DNA of 64,000 nt from the NCBI RefSeq assembly GCF_900103365.1, contig NZ_LT629703.1:682001-746000 (forward strand), given 5' to 3'. The notes beneath the pieces were generated by a model, which was not told the origin of the DNA, made no database searches, and was given only the letters and a program-made list of their open reading frames with translations. Both the position numbers and the translations under genes were made by a program. Shown one piece after another: positions 43,541 through 52,306 of this stretch. Source of the DNA: Afipia sp. GAS231. Lineage in GTDB: Bacteria > Pseudomonadota > Alphaproteobacteria > Rhizobiales > Xanthobacteraceae. The stretch's first letter is position 1. Each line of letters begins with the position of its first letter.

Positions 43541-43786
43541 TTACCAGTTGCGGAAGCAGCGCCGGCCGAACGGGCCGGAATGCCAGCCGGGCGGACAGTT
43601 GTACATCGGCCGGCAGCCGCCATAGGGACCGCGATGCCAGCCCGGCCCGCAGCCGCCGGCAATCTGGATCACATCTTGGGAAACGCCTCGCGCCGGATCG
43701 AGCGGCGCCACCGGCATCGCCTGCGACGCCGAGACCGCAGCCAGACCAAGCCCGATCGCGAGCGCCGATGCAGCAAGTATTTTCAT
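43541..43786 (-). CDS. GCG_CRPN-type small exported protein
   Basis: An 81-residue protein with signal peptide MKILAASALAIGLGLAAVSASQA. The mature part carries GGCGPGWHRGPYGGCRP and a second unit NCPPGWHSGPFGRRCFRN, so a tandem duplication of the Cys-Gly-Trp-His motif. The His and Cys residues could bind metal. It shares the motif of the convergent gene at 43214 and lies 53 bp from the next minus-strand gene upstream. Confidence 0.8.
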   Translation of the reverse strand: MKILAASALAIGLGLAAVSASQAMPVAPLDPARGVSQDVIQIAGGCGPGWHRGPYGGCRPMYNCPPGWHSGPFGRRCFRNW

Positions 43787-43839
43787 GAACGTCTCCTCCT
43801 CGGTTGGTTTTCCGCTACACGACAGAACTCAGACGCGCC

Positions 43840-44175
43840 TTACCAGTAACGGCGACGCCAGCGACGGTGCCAGCGGCGGCGATGCCAGCCCCAGTGCCTC
43901 CGGCGCCATCCCCAGTGTCTGCGACGCCAACCCCAATGACGGCGGCGGTGCCAGCCCCAGTGACGGCGGCCCCAATGCCGGCCCCAGCGGACTTCTTCCG
44001 GCTGCAGGCGCTCGACTTCGTCGCCTGACGTGACGGCGGGATGGGCATCCGGGTTGACGGGAAGCTGGCCTTGCAGTGGCTGCGGCATCAACGGCGCGGC
44101 CTGCGCGCTGGCGGCGAGCGCCGCGGCTCCCGCTGCGAATCCAAAGGCGAGTTTCAGAAAGTGCCGGCGTTCCAT
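43840..44175 (-). CDS. Tat-exported protein with HWGWRRR repeats
   Basis: The start at 44175 (GGAGGAG upstream) gives 111 residues. The N terminus ERRHFLKLAFGFAAGAAALA fits a twin-arginine signal. After a short linker (PEEVRWGRHW) the C-terminal half is a low-complexity repeat of His-Trp-Gly-Trp and Arg-Arg-Arg (RRHWGWHRRRHWGWRRRHW). The repeat is strongly basic and aromatic and is encoded by near-identical DNA units, so it may vary in length between strains. Metal, heme or nucleic-acid contact are possible; none is shown. Confidence 0.7.
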   Translation of the reverse strand: MERRHFLKLAFGFAAGAAALAASAQAAPLMPQPLQGQLPVNPDAHPAVTSGDEVERLQPEEVRWGRHWGRRHWGWHRRRHWGWRRRHWGWRRRHWGWHRRRWHRRWRRRYW

Positions 44176-44339
44176 GCAATCTCCTCCTCTGCAATCGGGT
44201 GATATGAGAAGGAGAGTTTCGGCGCAGTGAGATGAATGTTTGCTGAATTTCGCGTTCAGGTTTCTCGTCGTTGCGGCGAAAGCCGGAACCCATGAGCGGT
44301 GATGTCGGTTTGGCCGTGAGCGACTCATCATGACCGCGC

Positions 44340-44420
44340 CGTCATTGCGAGGAGCGAAGCGACGAAGCAATCCAGCCTTTCTTAAAGTGAAGAACTGGAT
44401 TGCTTCGCTCGCAATGACGG
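44340..44420. repeat. CGTCATTGCGAGGAGCGAAG repeat
   Basis: Starts CGTCATTGCGAGGAGCGAAG and ends GCTTCGCTCGCAATGACGG, inverted ends with GCAATCCAG and CTGGATTGC. Same family as 42188. Confidence 0.75.
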
Positions 44421-44426
44421 GGATGC

Positions 44427-44741
44427 CTACGGCACGAATTCCTCCGCCAGCACCAGCATTTCGCGGGTGCGGGTCTCGTCTGGCCAGTCACGGTTGAAAT
44501 CGGCGATCAGCCGATCGAGGTGCGGACCCGACATCGCGCGATCCAGCGCGTCCTGATCGGGGAATTGATACATCGCGTGATGCAGCGAAGGTTCGGTGAG
44601 GCTCCAGTAGCGCCACGCTCTGGTCGCGCCGAACGATTTCACCGCATCCGGCACATGCTCACGCGAATACCAGGCATCGAATGCGGCGCGTTTGGCCGGA
44701 TCGGTGACGGTGGCGCGGACGATGAAAAAGGCGGCGGGCAT
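44427..44741 (-). CDS. Dimeric alpha-beta barrel protein (EthD/DUF4286-like)
   Basis: A 104-residue protein starting at 44741 with CGGAGAAA upstream. It has the features of small ferredoxin-like barrel proteins: [20 protein letters not shown], a central [20 protein letters not shown] and [16 protein letters not shown]. No catalytic residue can be assigned with confidence. It is divergent from the glycerophosphodiesterase gene. Confidence 0.65.
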   Translation of the reverse strand: MPAAFFIVRATVTDPAKRAAFDAWYSREHVPDAVKSFGATRAWRYWSLTEPSLHHAMYQFPDQDALDRAMSGPHLDRLIADFNRDWPDETRTREMLVLAEEFVP

Positions 44742-44883
44742 GTTGTTTCTCCGGGATGGTTTCCTGGTTGGGCCAATGCGACGGGCTTGCCGATCACCAC
44801 GCGACTGTCACATGCTCCATGATATAAAGGCCGCGCGCAATGCGTCACTGGTGACGCAATTGCGTCACTGGAGAGACCCACCC

Positions 44884-46131
44884 ATGCCGACCCGCCCCCG
44901 CTCCGCAATATTGTCCGCGTTCTGGCTCCTGACCGCGATCCTTCCCGCGGCGGCGCAGACAATTGCGCTGCCAAGTGAAGCCCAGGTCGGGCCGCGGCCG
45001 TTCTATTTGGTCGACAAGATGAAGGACGGGCCGCTGAAGCAGCAGCTCAGCCAGTGCACCGGACCGTTTCACCGCACCGGTTTTTCCGTCGGCCATCGCG
45101 GCGCGGCGCTGCAATTCCCCGAACATAGCCGCGAAAGCTACATGGCGGCGGCCCGCATGGGCGCCGGCGTGATCGAATGCGATGTGACCTTCACCAAAGA
45201 CCGCCAACTGGTCTGCCGGCATTCGCAATGCGACCTGCACAATACGACCAACATCCTGTCCGTTCCCGCGCTGGCCTCGAAATGTTCGCAAGGTTTCAGC
45301 CCCGCCGATCCGGCCACCGGCAAGAAAGCGTCGGCGAAGTGCTGCACCAGCGACATTACGCTCGCCGAATTCAAGTCGCTGACGGCGAAGATGGACGGCT
45401 TCAACCCGGACGCCAAAACGCCGGAGGAATACCAGAACGGTACGCCACGCTGGCGCACCGATCTCTACGCCAATTCCGGCACGCTGATGACCCATGACGA
45501 GAGCATCGCGCTGATCAAGAGCCTCGGCGCCAAATTTACGCCCGAGCTGAAGGCGGCCGAGGTGCCGATGCCGTTCGATGGCGACTACACCCAGGAGAAG
45601 TACGCGACGCAGATGCTGCAGGCCTACAAGACGGCCGGGATCCCGGCGAGCGACGTCTTCGCCCAGAGTTTCAGTCTCACCGACATCCTGTTCTGGGTGA
45701 AGACCGCCCCTGAATTCGCAGCGCAAGCCGTCTATCTCGAGGATCGCTACGAGAAGCTCGGCCTCGATCCCGCAAAGCCCGAGACCTGGAAGCCCTCGAT
45801 GACGGAGCTGAAGGCGCAGGGCGTCACGATCCTCGGACCGCCGATCTACGCGATGCTGGCGCTGAACGCCGAAGGCAAAATCGTGCCGTCGGAATACGCC
45901 AAGGCCGCAAAGAGTGCCGGCCTCGATTTGATCGGATGGTCGCTGGAGCGCGACGGCCCGCTCAACAAGGGCGGCGCGTTCTATCACTCCACGGTCAAGG
46001 CCGCGATCGATCGCGACGGCGACACGCTGACGGTGCTCGACGTGCTCGCCAAACAGGTCGGCGTCCGCGCCATGTTCTCGGACTGGCCGGGGACCACGAC
46101 ATTCTATGCAAGTTGCATGGGGATGAAGTGA
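44884..46131 (+). CDS. glpQ: Exported glycerophosphodiester phosphodiesterase
   Basis: The ATG at 44884 follows GGAGAGA and gives 415 residues with a signal peptide ([19 protein letters not shown]). The GDPD motifs are intact: [13 protein letters not shown] with the first catalytic His and Arg, [11 protein letters not shown] with the metal-binding Glu and Asp, and VCRHSQCDL with the second His. It should hydrolyse glycerophosphodiesters to glycerol 3-phosphate in the periplasm. The insert with several Cys (KCSQGFS, KCCTSD) between the first and second thirds is more Cys-rich than in E. coli GlpQ. The gene symbol is by family, not proven orthology. Confidence 0.85.
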   Translation: MPTRPRSAILSAFWLLTAILPAAAQTIALPSEAQVGPRPFYLVDKMKDGPLKQQLSQCTGPFHRTGFSVGHRGAALQFPEHSRESYMAAARMGAGVIECDVTFTKDRQLVCRHSQCDLHNTTNILSVPALASKCSQGFSPADPATGKKASAKCCTSDITLAEFKSLTAKMDGFNPDAKTPEEYQNGTPRWRTDLYANSGTLMTHDESIALIKSLGAKFTPELKAAEVPMPFDGDYTQEKYATQMLQAYKTAGIPASDVFAQSFSLTDILFWVKTAPEFAAQAVYLEDRYEKLGLDPAKPETWKPSMTELKAQGVTILGPPIYAMLALNAEGKIVPSEYAKAAKSAGLDLIGWSLERDGPLNKGGAFYHSTVKAAIDRDGDTLTVLDVLAKQVGVRAMFSDWPGTTTFYASCMGMK

Positions 46132-46148
46132 AGGCAGCTTCGTAACTT

Positions 46149-46275
46149 CGTAGGGTGGGTTAGCCACCGGGTCCGCGCAAAGCGCGGCCCGATGACAGGC
46201 TCCGCGTAACCCACCAACTTCGTGCGGCGCTGTTAATACCGCGGTGGGTTACGCCTTCGGCTAACCCACCCTACG
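46149..46275. repeat. TAGGGTGGGTTAGC inverted repeat
   Basis: Starts CGTAGGGTGGGTTAGC and ends GCTAACCCACCCTACG, perfectly inverted 16-bp ends, with inner CGCGTAACCCACC and GGTGGGTTACGCC. It is a 127-bp hairpin between convergent genes. Confidence 0.85.
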
Positions 46276-46278
46276 CAA

Positions 46279-46674
46279 CTACATCATCGCCACGCAATCG
46301 ATCTCGATGTCGAATGCCCCCATCCACTCCGGCACGCAGACGAAAATGCGCGCGGGCGGATCGACCGGGAAATAGCGCGCATAGATCGCGTTGACGATCG
46401 CAAAATGCTTCGCCGACGTGCAGTAGATGTTGCACTTCATGACGTTCTGCAGCGAAGTGCCTGACGTCTCCAGGCAGAGCTTCATCTGCTCGAGCACGAT
46501 CTCGGTCTGGCGCTCGATCGAGGCGCCGATAATGATCTCGCCGGTCGCGGGATCGAACGGCGGAAATCCGGAAACGAACACCATGCCGTTGCCGCGCGTG
46601 ACCGGCGACACCGGCGCGTTCCACTTTGCGAGATAGGACGCCAACGGCTCGACGCGGATGACTTCTCGTTTCAT
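46279..46674 (-). CDS. RidA family protein
   Basis: The ATG at 46674 gives 131 residues. The chorismate-mutase-like fold of RidA/YjgF shows in MVFVSGFPPFDPATGEIIIG, RQTEIVLEQMKLCLETSG, NVMKCNIYCTSAKHF and PARIFVCVPEW. The Arg of the deaminase site (usually CRxxL or PxRxxV) appears as PPARIFV, so imine deaminase activity is plausible. Monocistronic. Confidence 0.88.
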   Translation of the reverse strand: MKREVIRVEPLASYLAKWNAPVSPVTRGNGMVFVSGFPPFDPATGEIIIGASIERQTEIVLEQMKLCLETSGTSLQNVMKCNIYCTSAKHFAIVNAIYARYFPVDPPARIFVCVPEWMGAFDIEIDCVAMM

Positions 46675-46921
46675 GGAAAACCTCTTCGTCCCGGATTGGG
46701 CCAAGCCAGGTTTTAGCACCGGCCGCTACGACCATGCTACGGTATTGGTCGAAGTGTTACCGTCACAAGAGCCCTGCCCTTTGCTTCCCGGTACGTGCGT
46801 ACGGCACCTCTCATTCGTTGAAGGTCGGTCGCTTCGCAAGCAAGAGCTGAAGCGAGCATCCGGCTCGACACGGGGCGCAGGCACCTCTAACGTTCTCCTC
46901 ATCGATTATGGGAGGCGTGAC

Positions 46922-48448
46922 GTGGCCAAGAAGACCGTCAAGAAGAAGACGACGAAGAGCGCCGCGAAGAAGATGGCGCCGAAGAAGACTGCCAAGAAGG
47001 CCGCTCCGCGGCCCTCCGCCAAGCCGCGCCCGCCGAAGGGGCCGGTCTGGCAATGGTCCGCCGTGGAGACCGCGGCCGCGATCCGCGCCGGCGCGGTTTC
47101 CTCGGTCGAGGTGGTCGAGGCGCATCTTGCGCGGATGCGCGCGGTCAATCCGAAGCTCAACGCCGTCGTCGTCGATCTGTCCGATGAAGCGCTCAAGGCG
47201 GCGAAGGCCGCCGACAGCGCCGCAGCCAGACGAAACCCCGGCCTGCTGCACGGCGTCCCGATCACGATCAAGGAAAACGCCGACTATGCGGGGCGGCCCA
47301 ACCCCAACGGCGTACCCGCGCAGATGAGCATCATCGCGCCTTCCGACGCGCCGGTCGTGCGCAACCTCAAGAAAGCAGGCGCCATCGTCATCGGCCTGAC
47401 CAACACGCCCGAATTCTCGTTCCGCGGTTTTACCGACAACCCGCTGCACGGGTTGACGCTGAACCCGTGGGATCCCGAGATCACCTGCGGCGGCTCGTCC
47501 GGCGGCGCTGGTTCTGCGGTCGCGGCCGGCATCGGCACCATCGCGCACGGCAATGACATCGGCGGCTCCTTGCGCTGGCCGGCGCATTGCAACGGGGTCG
47601 CGACCATCAAGCCGACCCAGGGACGCATTCCCGCCTATAACGAGAGCGCCGCGACCGAGCGGCCGATGCTCGCGCATCTGATGTCGGCGCAGGGGCCGCT
47701 GGCGCGCAGCGTCGGCGACGTCAGGCTCGCACTGGAAGTCATGAGCGCGCGCGATCCGCGCGACCCGTGGTGGGTACCGGCTCCCTTGGCAGGGCCGAAA
47801 CCGAAAGGGCCAATCAAGGTCGCGCTGGCGAAACTGCCTGATGACATGGACGTCGATCCTTCGGTGCATGCCGCGCTCCGAACGGCCGCCGACCATCTGG
47901 AACGATCCGGCTATCGCGTCAGCGAGGTCGAGGTCCCCGACATCAACGGCGTCTGGCACACCTGGTGCGACATCATCACCAACGAAACCGTGACGTTGCA
48001 GGAAACCGCGATGCTCAAGGTGACTTCGGAAGATTTCCACATCGCCTGGAACGGCATCAAAGGCTCGGCCAACACCCTCGACCTCGCGGGTTGGATGCGC
48101 GCGACCGCCGCCCGCAACAGCCATATCCGCGCTTGGCAATTGTTCTTCGAGCAATACCCGGTGGTGCTGGCGCCGACGACGGTAAAGCCGACGCCCGGCC
48201 CGCGCGAGGACGCGATCAGCGGCGAACGCGCGCAGGAGATTTTCTGGAACGACCTGCGTTTCGTTTCCGCCATCAACGTGCTCGGCCTGCCCTCTGCCGT
48301 GGTGCCGGTCGCGCTGCATGCGGGCAAGCCGATCGGCGTGCAGTTGATCGCGGGACGCTACCGCGAGGATCTCACGCTCGATGCCGCAGCCGCCATCGAA
48401 AAGCGCGTTGGAATGCTGGTGCGCCAACTCTGGGACAGGATGGGCTGA
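46922..48448 (+). CDS. Amidase with Lys/Ala-rich N-terminal tail
   Basis: Start GTG at 46922 has GGGAGG at good spacing; the frame is open further upstream without a better start. The product of 508 residues opens with a histone-H1-like tail (VKKKTTKSAAKKMAPKKTAK), then an amidase-signature domain. The Ser-cisSer-Lys triad is visible: Lys in ITIKENADY, the Ser pair in CGGSSGGAGSAVAAG, with IGGSLRWPAHCNG. It should hydrolyse an amide; the substrate is unknown. The tail may bind nucleic acid or polyanions, or arise from repetitive DNA. Confidence 0.85.
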   Translation: MAKKTVKKKTTKSAAKKMAPKKTAKKAAPRPSAKPRPPKGPVWQWSAVETAAAIRAGAVSSVEVVEAHLARMRAVNPKLNAVVVDLSDEALKAAKAADSAAARRNPGLLHGVPITIKENADYAGRPNPNGVPAQMSIIAPSDAPVVRNLKKAGAIVIGLTNTPEFSFRGFTDNPLHGLTLNPWDPEITCGGSSGGAGSAVAAGIGTIAHGNDIGGSLRWPAHCNGVATIKPTQGRIPAYNESAATERPMLAHLMSAQGPLARSVGDVRLALEVMSARDPRDPWWVPAPLAGPKPKGPIKVALAKLPDDMDVDPSVHAALRTAADHLERSGYRVSEVEVPDINGVWHTWCDIITNETVTLQETAMLKVTSEDFHIAWNGIKGSANTLDLAGWMRATAARNSHIRAWQLFFEQYPVVLAPTTVKPTPGPREDAISGERAQEIFWNDLRFVSAINVLGLPSAVVPVALHAGKPIGVQLIAGRYREDLTLDAAAAIEKRVGMLVRQLWDRMG

Positions 48449-48468
48449 CCAGCCTTGCGAACAGCCCG

Positions 48469-50472
48469 TTACTTCGGATTCCGGATCGTCATTGCCGGGT
48501 TCGACGCAAAGAAATTATGCGGCATCAGTGTGAAGCCGAACCAGTGGGTCGGCATCACGGGCCAGTCCTCCATCCGGGTGATGTGGTGGAAGCCGACCGT
48601 GTACCAGGCGACGATGTCGCGGTTTGCAATCGGCCGGTTGCGCGCGGTCCAGGCTCCCAGCGTGTCCTTGCCGTCGCTCATCATGGCATAGCGCCCGCCG
48701 GCGTAACGCTCGGCCGGCGAATAGGGCGTCACGGAAAGCTGGTAGTGCAGATAGTCGTTGCGCTTCACCGGCGGATCGTCCGCTGATAGCAGCGGGTGCA
48801 CGTAGCTGCCTTCCGGCATCAGCATGTAGCCGGGATGATGGCCGAGCGCGCTCTCCACATTGTTGTTGGCGAAATGATAGAGCGCCGGCGAAGCCGACTC
48901 GATGCGGGTGCGGGCTTCCTTTTCCCGCGCCGGCATCTCGTGCGCGACCGCATACATCGAGCGGCGCGGCGAGCCCTTGGGCAACGACTTCTGCACCAAT
49001 CGTTCGCGCATGAAATCGTTGGCGGCGCCGTCGACGTCGAGATCGAGGCGGAAATTGAAATAATGGCTGTGGAACGGCGCCACCAGCCCGGGTGCGATCA
49101 GTGTGCCCTGCCTGGTGTCATCGGCGGCGGTAGCGTCCTTCATCGATTGGCTGGCCACGCCCTTGACGGCATCCAGACCGGTGGCGCCGACGGCGACGCG
49201 GATGCTGCCGTCCTGGTGGAAGACGTAGTCGATCAGGTAGTCGTAATTGCCGACCTCGGAGGCCGAACGCACCACGAGTTCGCTCGCCGGGCGGCCCTCG
49301 GCCGGAACCAGGCGTTGCGCCGATTGCTCAAAAATTTCAAAATGCCGCCAGGCCGGATCGCCGATCGCGCGCTCGAACACGCAGATCGCGTCCGGTGTCT
49401 GGATCGGCTCACCATTGTCCTGCGGCATGGTGACCGGGAAGAAGCGCGCGTAAGGCGGACAGTCGATACCCTTGCGCAACGGGCTCAGCGAATTGCCAAA
49501 GCCGTATTCGCCGCTGTCCATATAGGTCCGGAAGTACCAGGCCTTGTCCGCGTCCATGTAGGGCACGAACACTTCCGACAGATGCATCTGGTAGGCGACC
49601 GAACGCCAGCGCGCGCCATCGCGTGCCTCGATCATCGACAGCACCGGCCCGGGCCGCTTGTCGGCGCGCAGGTGAAAACGCCACATGTCCCAGACAATGC
49701 GGCCGTCTTCGGTGGCGATGTTGTCGCCGCCGGGCTGGGCCACGCTGGCCGGTTTCGATTCCGGCCGCAGCGCGCCATACGCGGCAATCTCGGTTTCCTT
49801 GTAGCCCCCGGTATCGTCAGACACCGGCACGACGTCGCTGTCTGACACGTCGAGCACTTTTCTGGTTTTGAGATCGATGGTCGCAAACAGGCCTTCGATT
49901 TGACGGGCCCAGTAGTTGGAGCCGGTGGGCCTGCCGACACAGGGCATCTTGATCAATCGACGCCCCTGATCTTCCTTGTTGCCGAAATTGCCTGCCGTCA
50001 GCGGCAAACAAAACACCTGATTGGGCGCGAACCCGCGCTTCGCCAGCCCCTGCACCATGCGCGGATCCGCCAGTGCCAAAGCGGCCATGCCGTTGAGCTC
50101 CTCGAACAGCAGCGCCGGCTCGCCGGTGACTGTTTGCCATCCCGTAACGCGGCCGGCCGCAAGGTCGACGGCCGCCTCATGCACAGCCCCCGCCTCGCTC
50201 ACCACGGCGATCGCGCGCCGCGGCAACGCCATGCCCGGACGCCACGCCGTGACGCTAGCCTTGTCGGGCTCGTCGAGATCGACGGCATGAACGCGCGCCT
50301 TTGGCCCGAGCTTGCCGTCGGCGGCAAGAATTTCCTTGACCTGGTGAAGTTCAGCTGCGGTCAGCGCATCGAGCGGATGCGCGGGGCGCGCGTCCTGGGC
50401 GGAAGCGGCGAATGCCGGAAGCCACAACAAGGCCGCCAGAAGATACTTCACCCAGACAGTCGATGCCTTCAT
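48469..50472 (-). CDS. tynA: Periplasmic copper-containing primary-amine oxidase
   Basis: A 667-residue protein starting at 50472 with signal peptide (YLLAALLWLPAFAASAQ). The TPQ cofactor Tyr lies in VGNYDYLIDYVF (N-Y-D motif). Copper ligands are the His pair in PFHSHYFNFRLD and a third His near the C terminus (THWFGFTLMPHN). The N2/N3 domains and the AGGRYAMMSDG region are also recognisable. It oxidises primary amines to aldehydes with H2O2 and NH3 in the periplasm. The gene converges with the amidase gene. The symbol is by family. Confidence 0.88.
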   Translation of the reverse strand: MKASTVWVKYLLAALLWLPAFAASAQDARPAHPLDALTAAELHQVKEILAADGKLGPKARVHAVDLDEPDKASVTAWRPGMALPRRAIAVVSEAGAVHEAAVDLAAGRVTGWQTVTGEPALLFEELNGMAALALADPRMVQGLAKRGFAPNQVFCLPLTAGNFGNKEDQGRRLIKMPCVGRPTGSNYWARQIEGLFATIDLKTRKVLDVSDSDVVPVSDDTGGYKETEIAAYGALRPESKPASVAQPGGDNIATEDGRIVWDMWRFHLRADKRPGPVLSMIEARDGARWRSVAYQMHLSEVFVPYMDADKAWYFRTYMDSGEYGFGNSLSPLRKGIDCPPYARFFPVTMPQDNGEPIQTPDAICVFERAIGDPAWRHFEIFEQSAQRLVPAEGRPASELVVRSASEVGNYDYLIDYVFHQDGSIRVAVGATGLDAVKGVASQSMKDATAADDTRQGTLIAPGLVAPFHSHYFNFRLDLDVDGAANDFMRERLVQKSLPKGSPRRSMYAVAHEMPAREKEARTRIESASPALYHFANNNVESALGHHPGYMLMPEGSYVHPLLSADDPPVKRNDYLHYQLSVTPYSPAERYAGGRYAMMSDGKDTLGAWTARNRPIANRDIVAWYTVGFHHITRMEDWPVMPTHWFGFTLMPHNFFASNPAMTIRNPK

Positions 50473-50556
50473 GCGCCTTCTCCCGGCGAACGGAAATTTG
50501 CCGCCAGGGAAGATTGCGTAACTTTACGGCTGGAGTCTACCGGCCCGCGAAGACGG

Positions 50557-51783
50557 CTACACGATCTTCTGCTTCTTCAGCGCCTCGACCTTGGCGTCGT
50601 CATAGCCGATCGTCGCCAGCACGTCCTTGGTGTCCGCGCCGAGCAGCGGCGGCGCGCGATAGTCCTTGATCGGGGTGCCGGAGAACGTCAGCGGATTGCG
50701 GATCATCGCCAGCTCAGGCTCGAACGGATGCTTGACCTTGATCTTCATGCCGCGCGACTGGACGTGGGGATCGGCGAACACCTGCTCGAAACTGTTGATC
50801 GGCCCCGAGGGCACGCCGGCCTTCTCCAACTCTTCGAGCCAGTGGGTCACCGAATGCTTCAGGAACAGCCCGGCGAAGATCGCCATGATCTCCTTGCCGT
50901 GCACGACGCGGTCGTTGTTCTTGACGAAGCGCGGATCGGTCGCGAGTTCGGGCGCGCCGAGTACGGCGCAGGTGCGCGCGAACTGGCCGTCATTGCCGAC
51001 CACCAGCATCAGTTCGCCATCGGTGCAGCGGAACACGCCGGCCGGCATGCCGCCATTGCCCCAGGTGCCGCGCCGCGGCGGGGTTTGGCCGTTGACGAGA
51101 TATATCTGAAGCCAATGCGACAGCGAGGCGATCACGGTGTCGAACAGGCAGACATCGACATGCTGCCCCTCGCCGCCTTTGACGTCGCGGTGATAGAGCG
51201 CGGTCAGAATGCCGATCGAGGAGTTCATGCCGGTCATGTAGTCGACGATGGAAGGCCCGACCTTCATCGGGCCGGCGCCGGGCTCTCCATCAATGTGGCC
51301 GGTGACGCTCATCAGGCCGCCCATCGCCTGCAGGATCGCGTCGTAGCCGGCGCGCGGCGCATAGGGTCCGGTCTGGCCGAAGCCGGTGACGGAGCAATAG
51401 ATGATGCCGGGGTTGATCTTCTTGATGGTCTCGTAGTCGAGGCCGTAGCGCTTGAGATCGCCGACCTTGTAGTTCTCCATCATCACGTCGCAGGATTTTG
51501 CGAGTTCGCGGATGATGTCCTGGCCCTCAGGGCTTGCGATATTGACGGTGACGGATTTCTTGCCGCGGTTGGCGCACAGGTAGAACGAGTTGTTGTTGTT
51601 GGCCTTGCCCTCGGGATCGGTGAGGTAAGGCGGGCCGAAGGCGCGCGCATCGTCGCCGCCTTCAGGCCGTTCGATCTTGATCACCTCGGCGCCGAGATCC
51701 GCCAGCATCTGCGCCGACAGCGGGCCCGCAAGCACGCGCGTCAGGTCGAGAATCTTGATGCCCGAAAGTGGCAGAGCCGACAT
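50557..51783 (-). CDS. CaiB/BaiF family CoA transferase
   Basis: A 408-residue class III CoA transferase starting at 51783 with GGAGGAAG upstream. N-terminal ILDLTRVLAGPLSAQMLADL and GAEVIKIERP are diagnostic; the central IVDYMTGMNSSIGIL supplies the catalytic Asp. It moves CoA between carboxylates (formyl-, succinyl- or carnitine-type); substrate not determined. It reads away from the palindromes that lie between it and the desaturase gene. Confidence 0.9.
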   Translation of the reverse strand: MSALPLSGIKILDLTRVLAGPLSAQMLADLGAEVIKIERPEGGDDARAFGPPYLTDPEGKANNNNSFYLCANRGKKSVTVNIASPEGQDIIRELAKSCDVMMENYKVGDLKRYGLDYETIKKINPGIIYCSVTGFGQTGPYAPRAGYDAILQAMGGLMSVTGHIDGEPGAGPMKVGPSIVDYMTGMNSSIGILTALYHRDVKGGEGQHVDVCLFDTVIASLSHWLQIYLVNGQTPPRRGTWGNGGMPAGVFRCTDGELMLVVGNDGQFARTCAVLGAPELATDPRFVKNNDRVVHGKEIMAIFAGLFLKHSVTHWLEELEKAGVPSGPINSFEQVFADPHVQSRGMKIKVKHPFEPELAMIRNPLTFSGTPIKDYRAPPLLGADTKDVLATIGYDDAKVEALKKQKIV

Positions 51784-52306
51784 GTAACTTCCTCCGAAGA
51801 TTTTGATCTTGTGGCGCGGGAACTGTGCCCGGCGCGTTGCGTGGCTTGCCGATACACTATTTTAAAGGCTTGAGCCCTGCGCTGTCGGCATGACCGTATC
51901 CGCCCGTGGCGCGTGAGGTCCGGAAATCGTCGCCTGCGATCAGCCGAGGCGGCCGATATTCGATCCTCCCCCGATAACGGCCGCACGACTTCGTGGGCGG
52001 CGGCGTCGCGACCAGCGGTTGGATTGCCTCATAATTAATTGAAATATCACAATTTTTTGTGAATTTGAGCGCCCCTTCCATGTGCAAAATTGCACAGCCT
52101 GTCGCACCCATCTTTGCTACGGTCGAGACTGGCTAGCTGGGCCTGAATCGGCTAAGGGAACCGTGCCTTGCGCTGGCAGTGCCGAAAAACCATTCGGTGC
52201 AGCTCCAGTTCGGAGCGACAACAAAGCGCTTTGCCGTCCGGTCCGGTGGGTCGGCCTGACGGCCGTGAGGCAAACCCAAGCTCAAATCTCGCCAGGTGAC
52301 TTTCGA
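51784..52306. other. Divergent promoter gap of CoA transferase and desaturase
   Basis: No gene is supported. The AT-rich part near 52025-52100 holds two perfect palindromes. The rest has no repeat I recognise. Confidence 0.5.
52047..52096. promoter_or_regulatory. Paired palindromic operators upstream of the desaturase gene
   Basis: TCACAATTTTTTGTGA (52047-52062) and TGTGCAAAATTGCACA (52081-52096) are two perfect inverted repeats (arms of 6 and 7 bases) 18 bp apart. They sit in an AT-rich island in an otherwise GC-rich gap between divergent genes. This is typical of dimeric repressor or activator sites. The regulator is not known. Confidence 0.5.
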
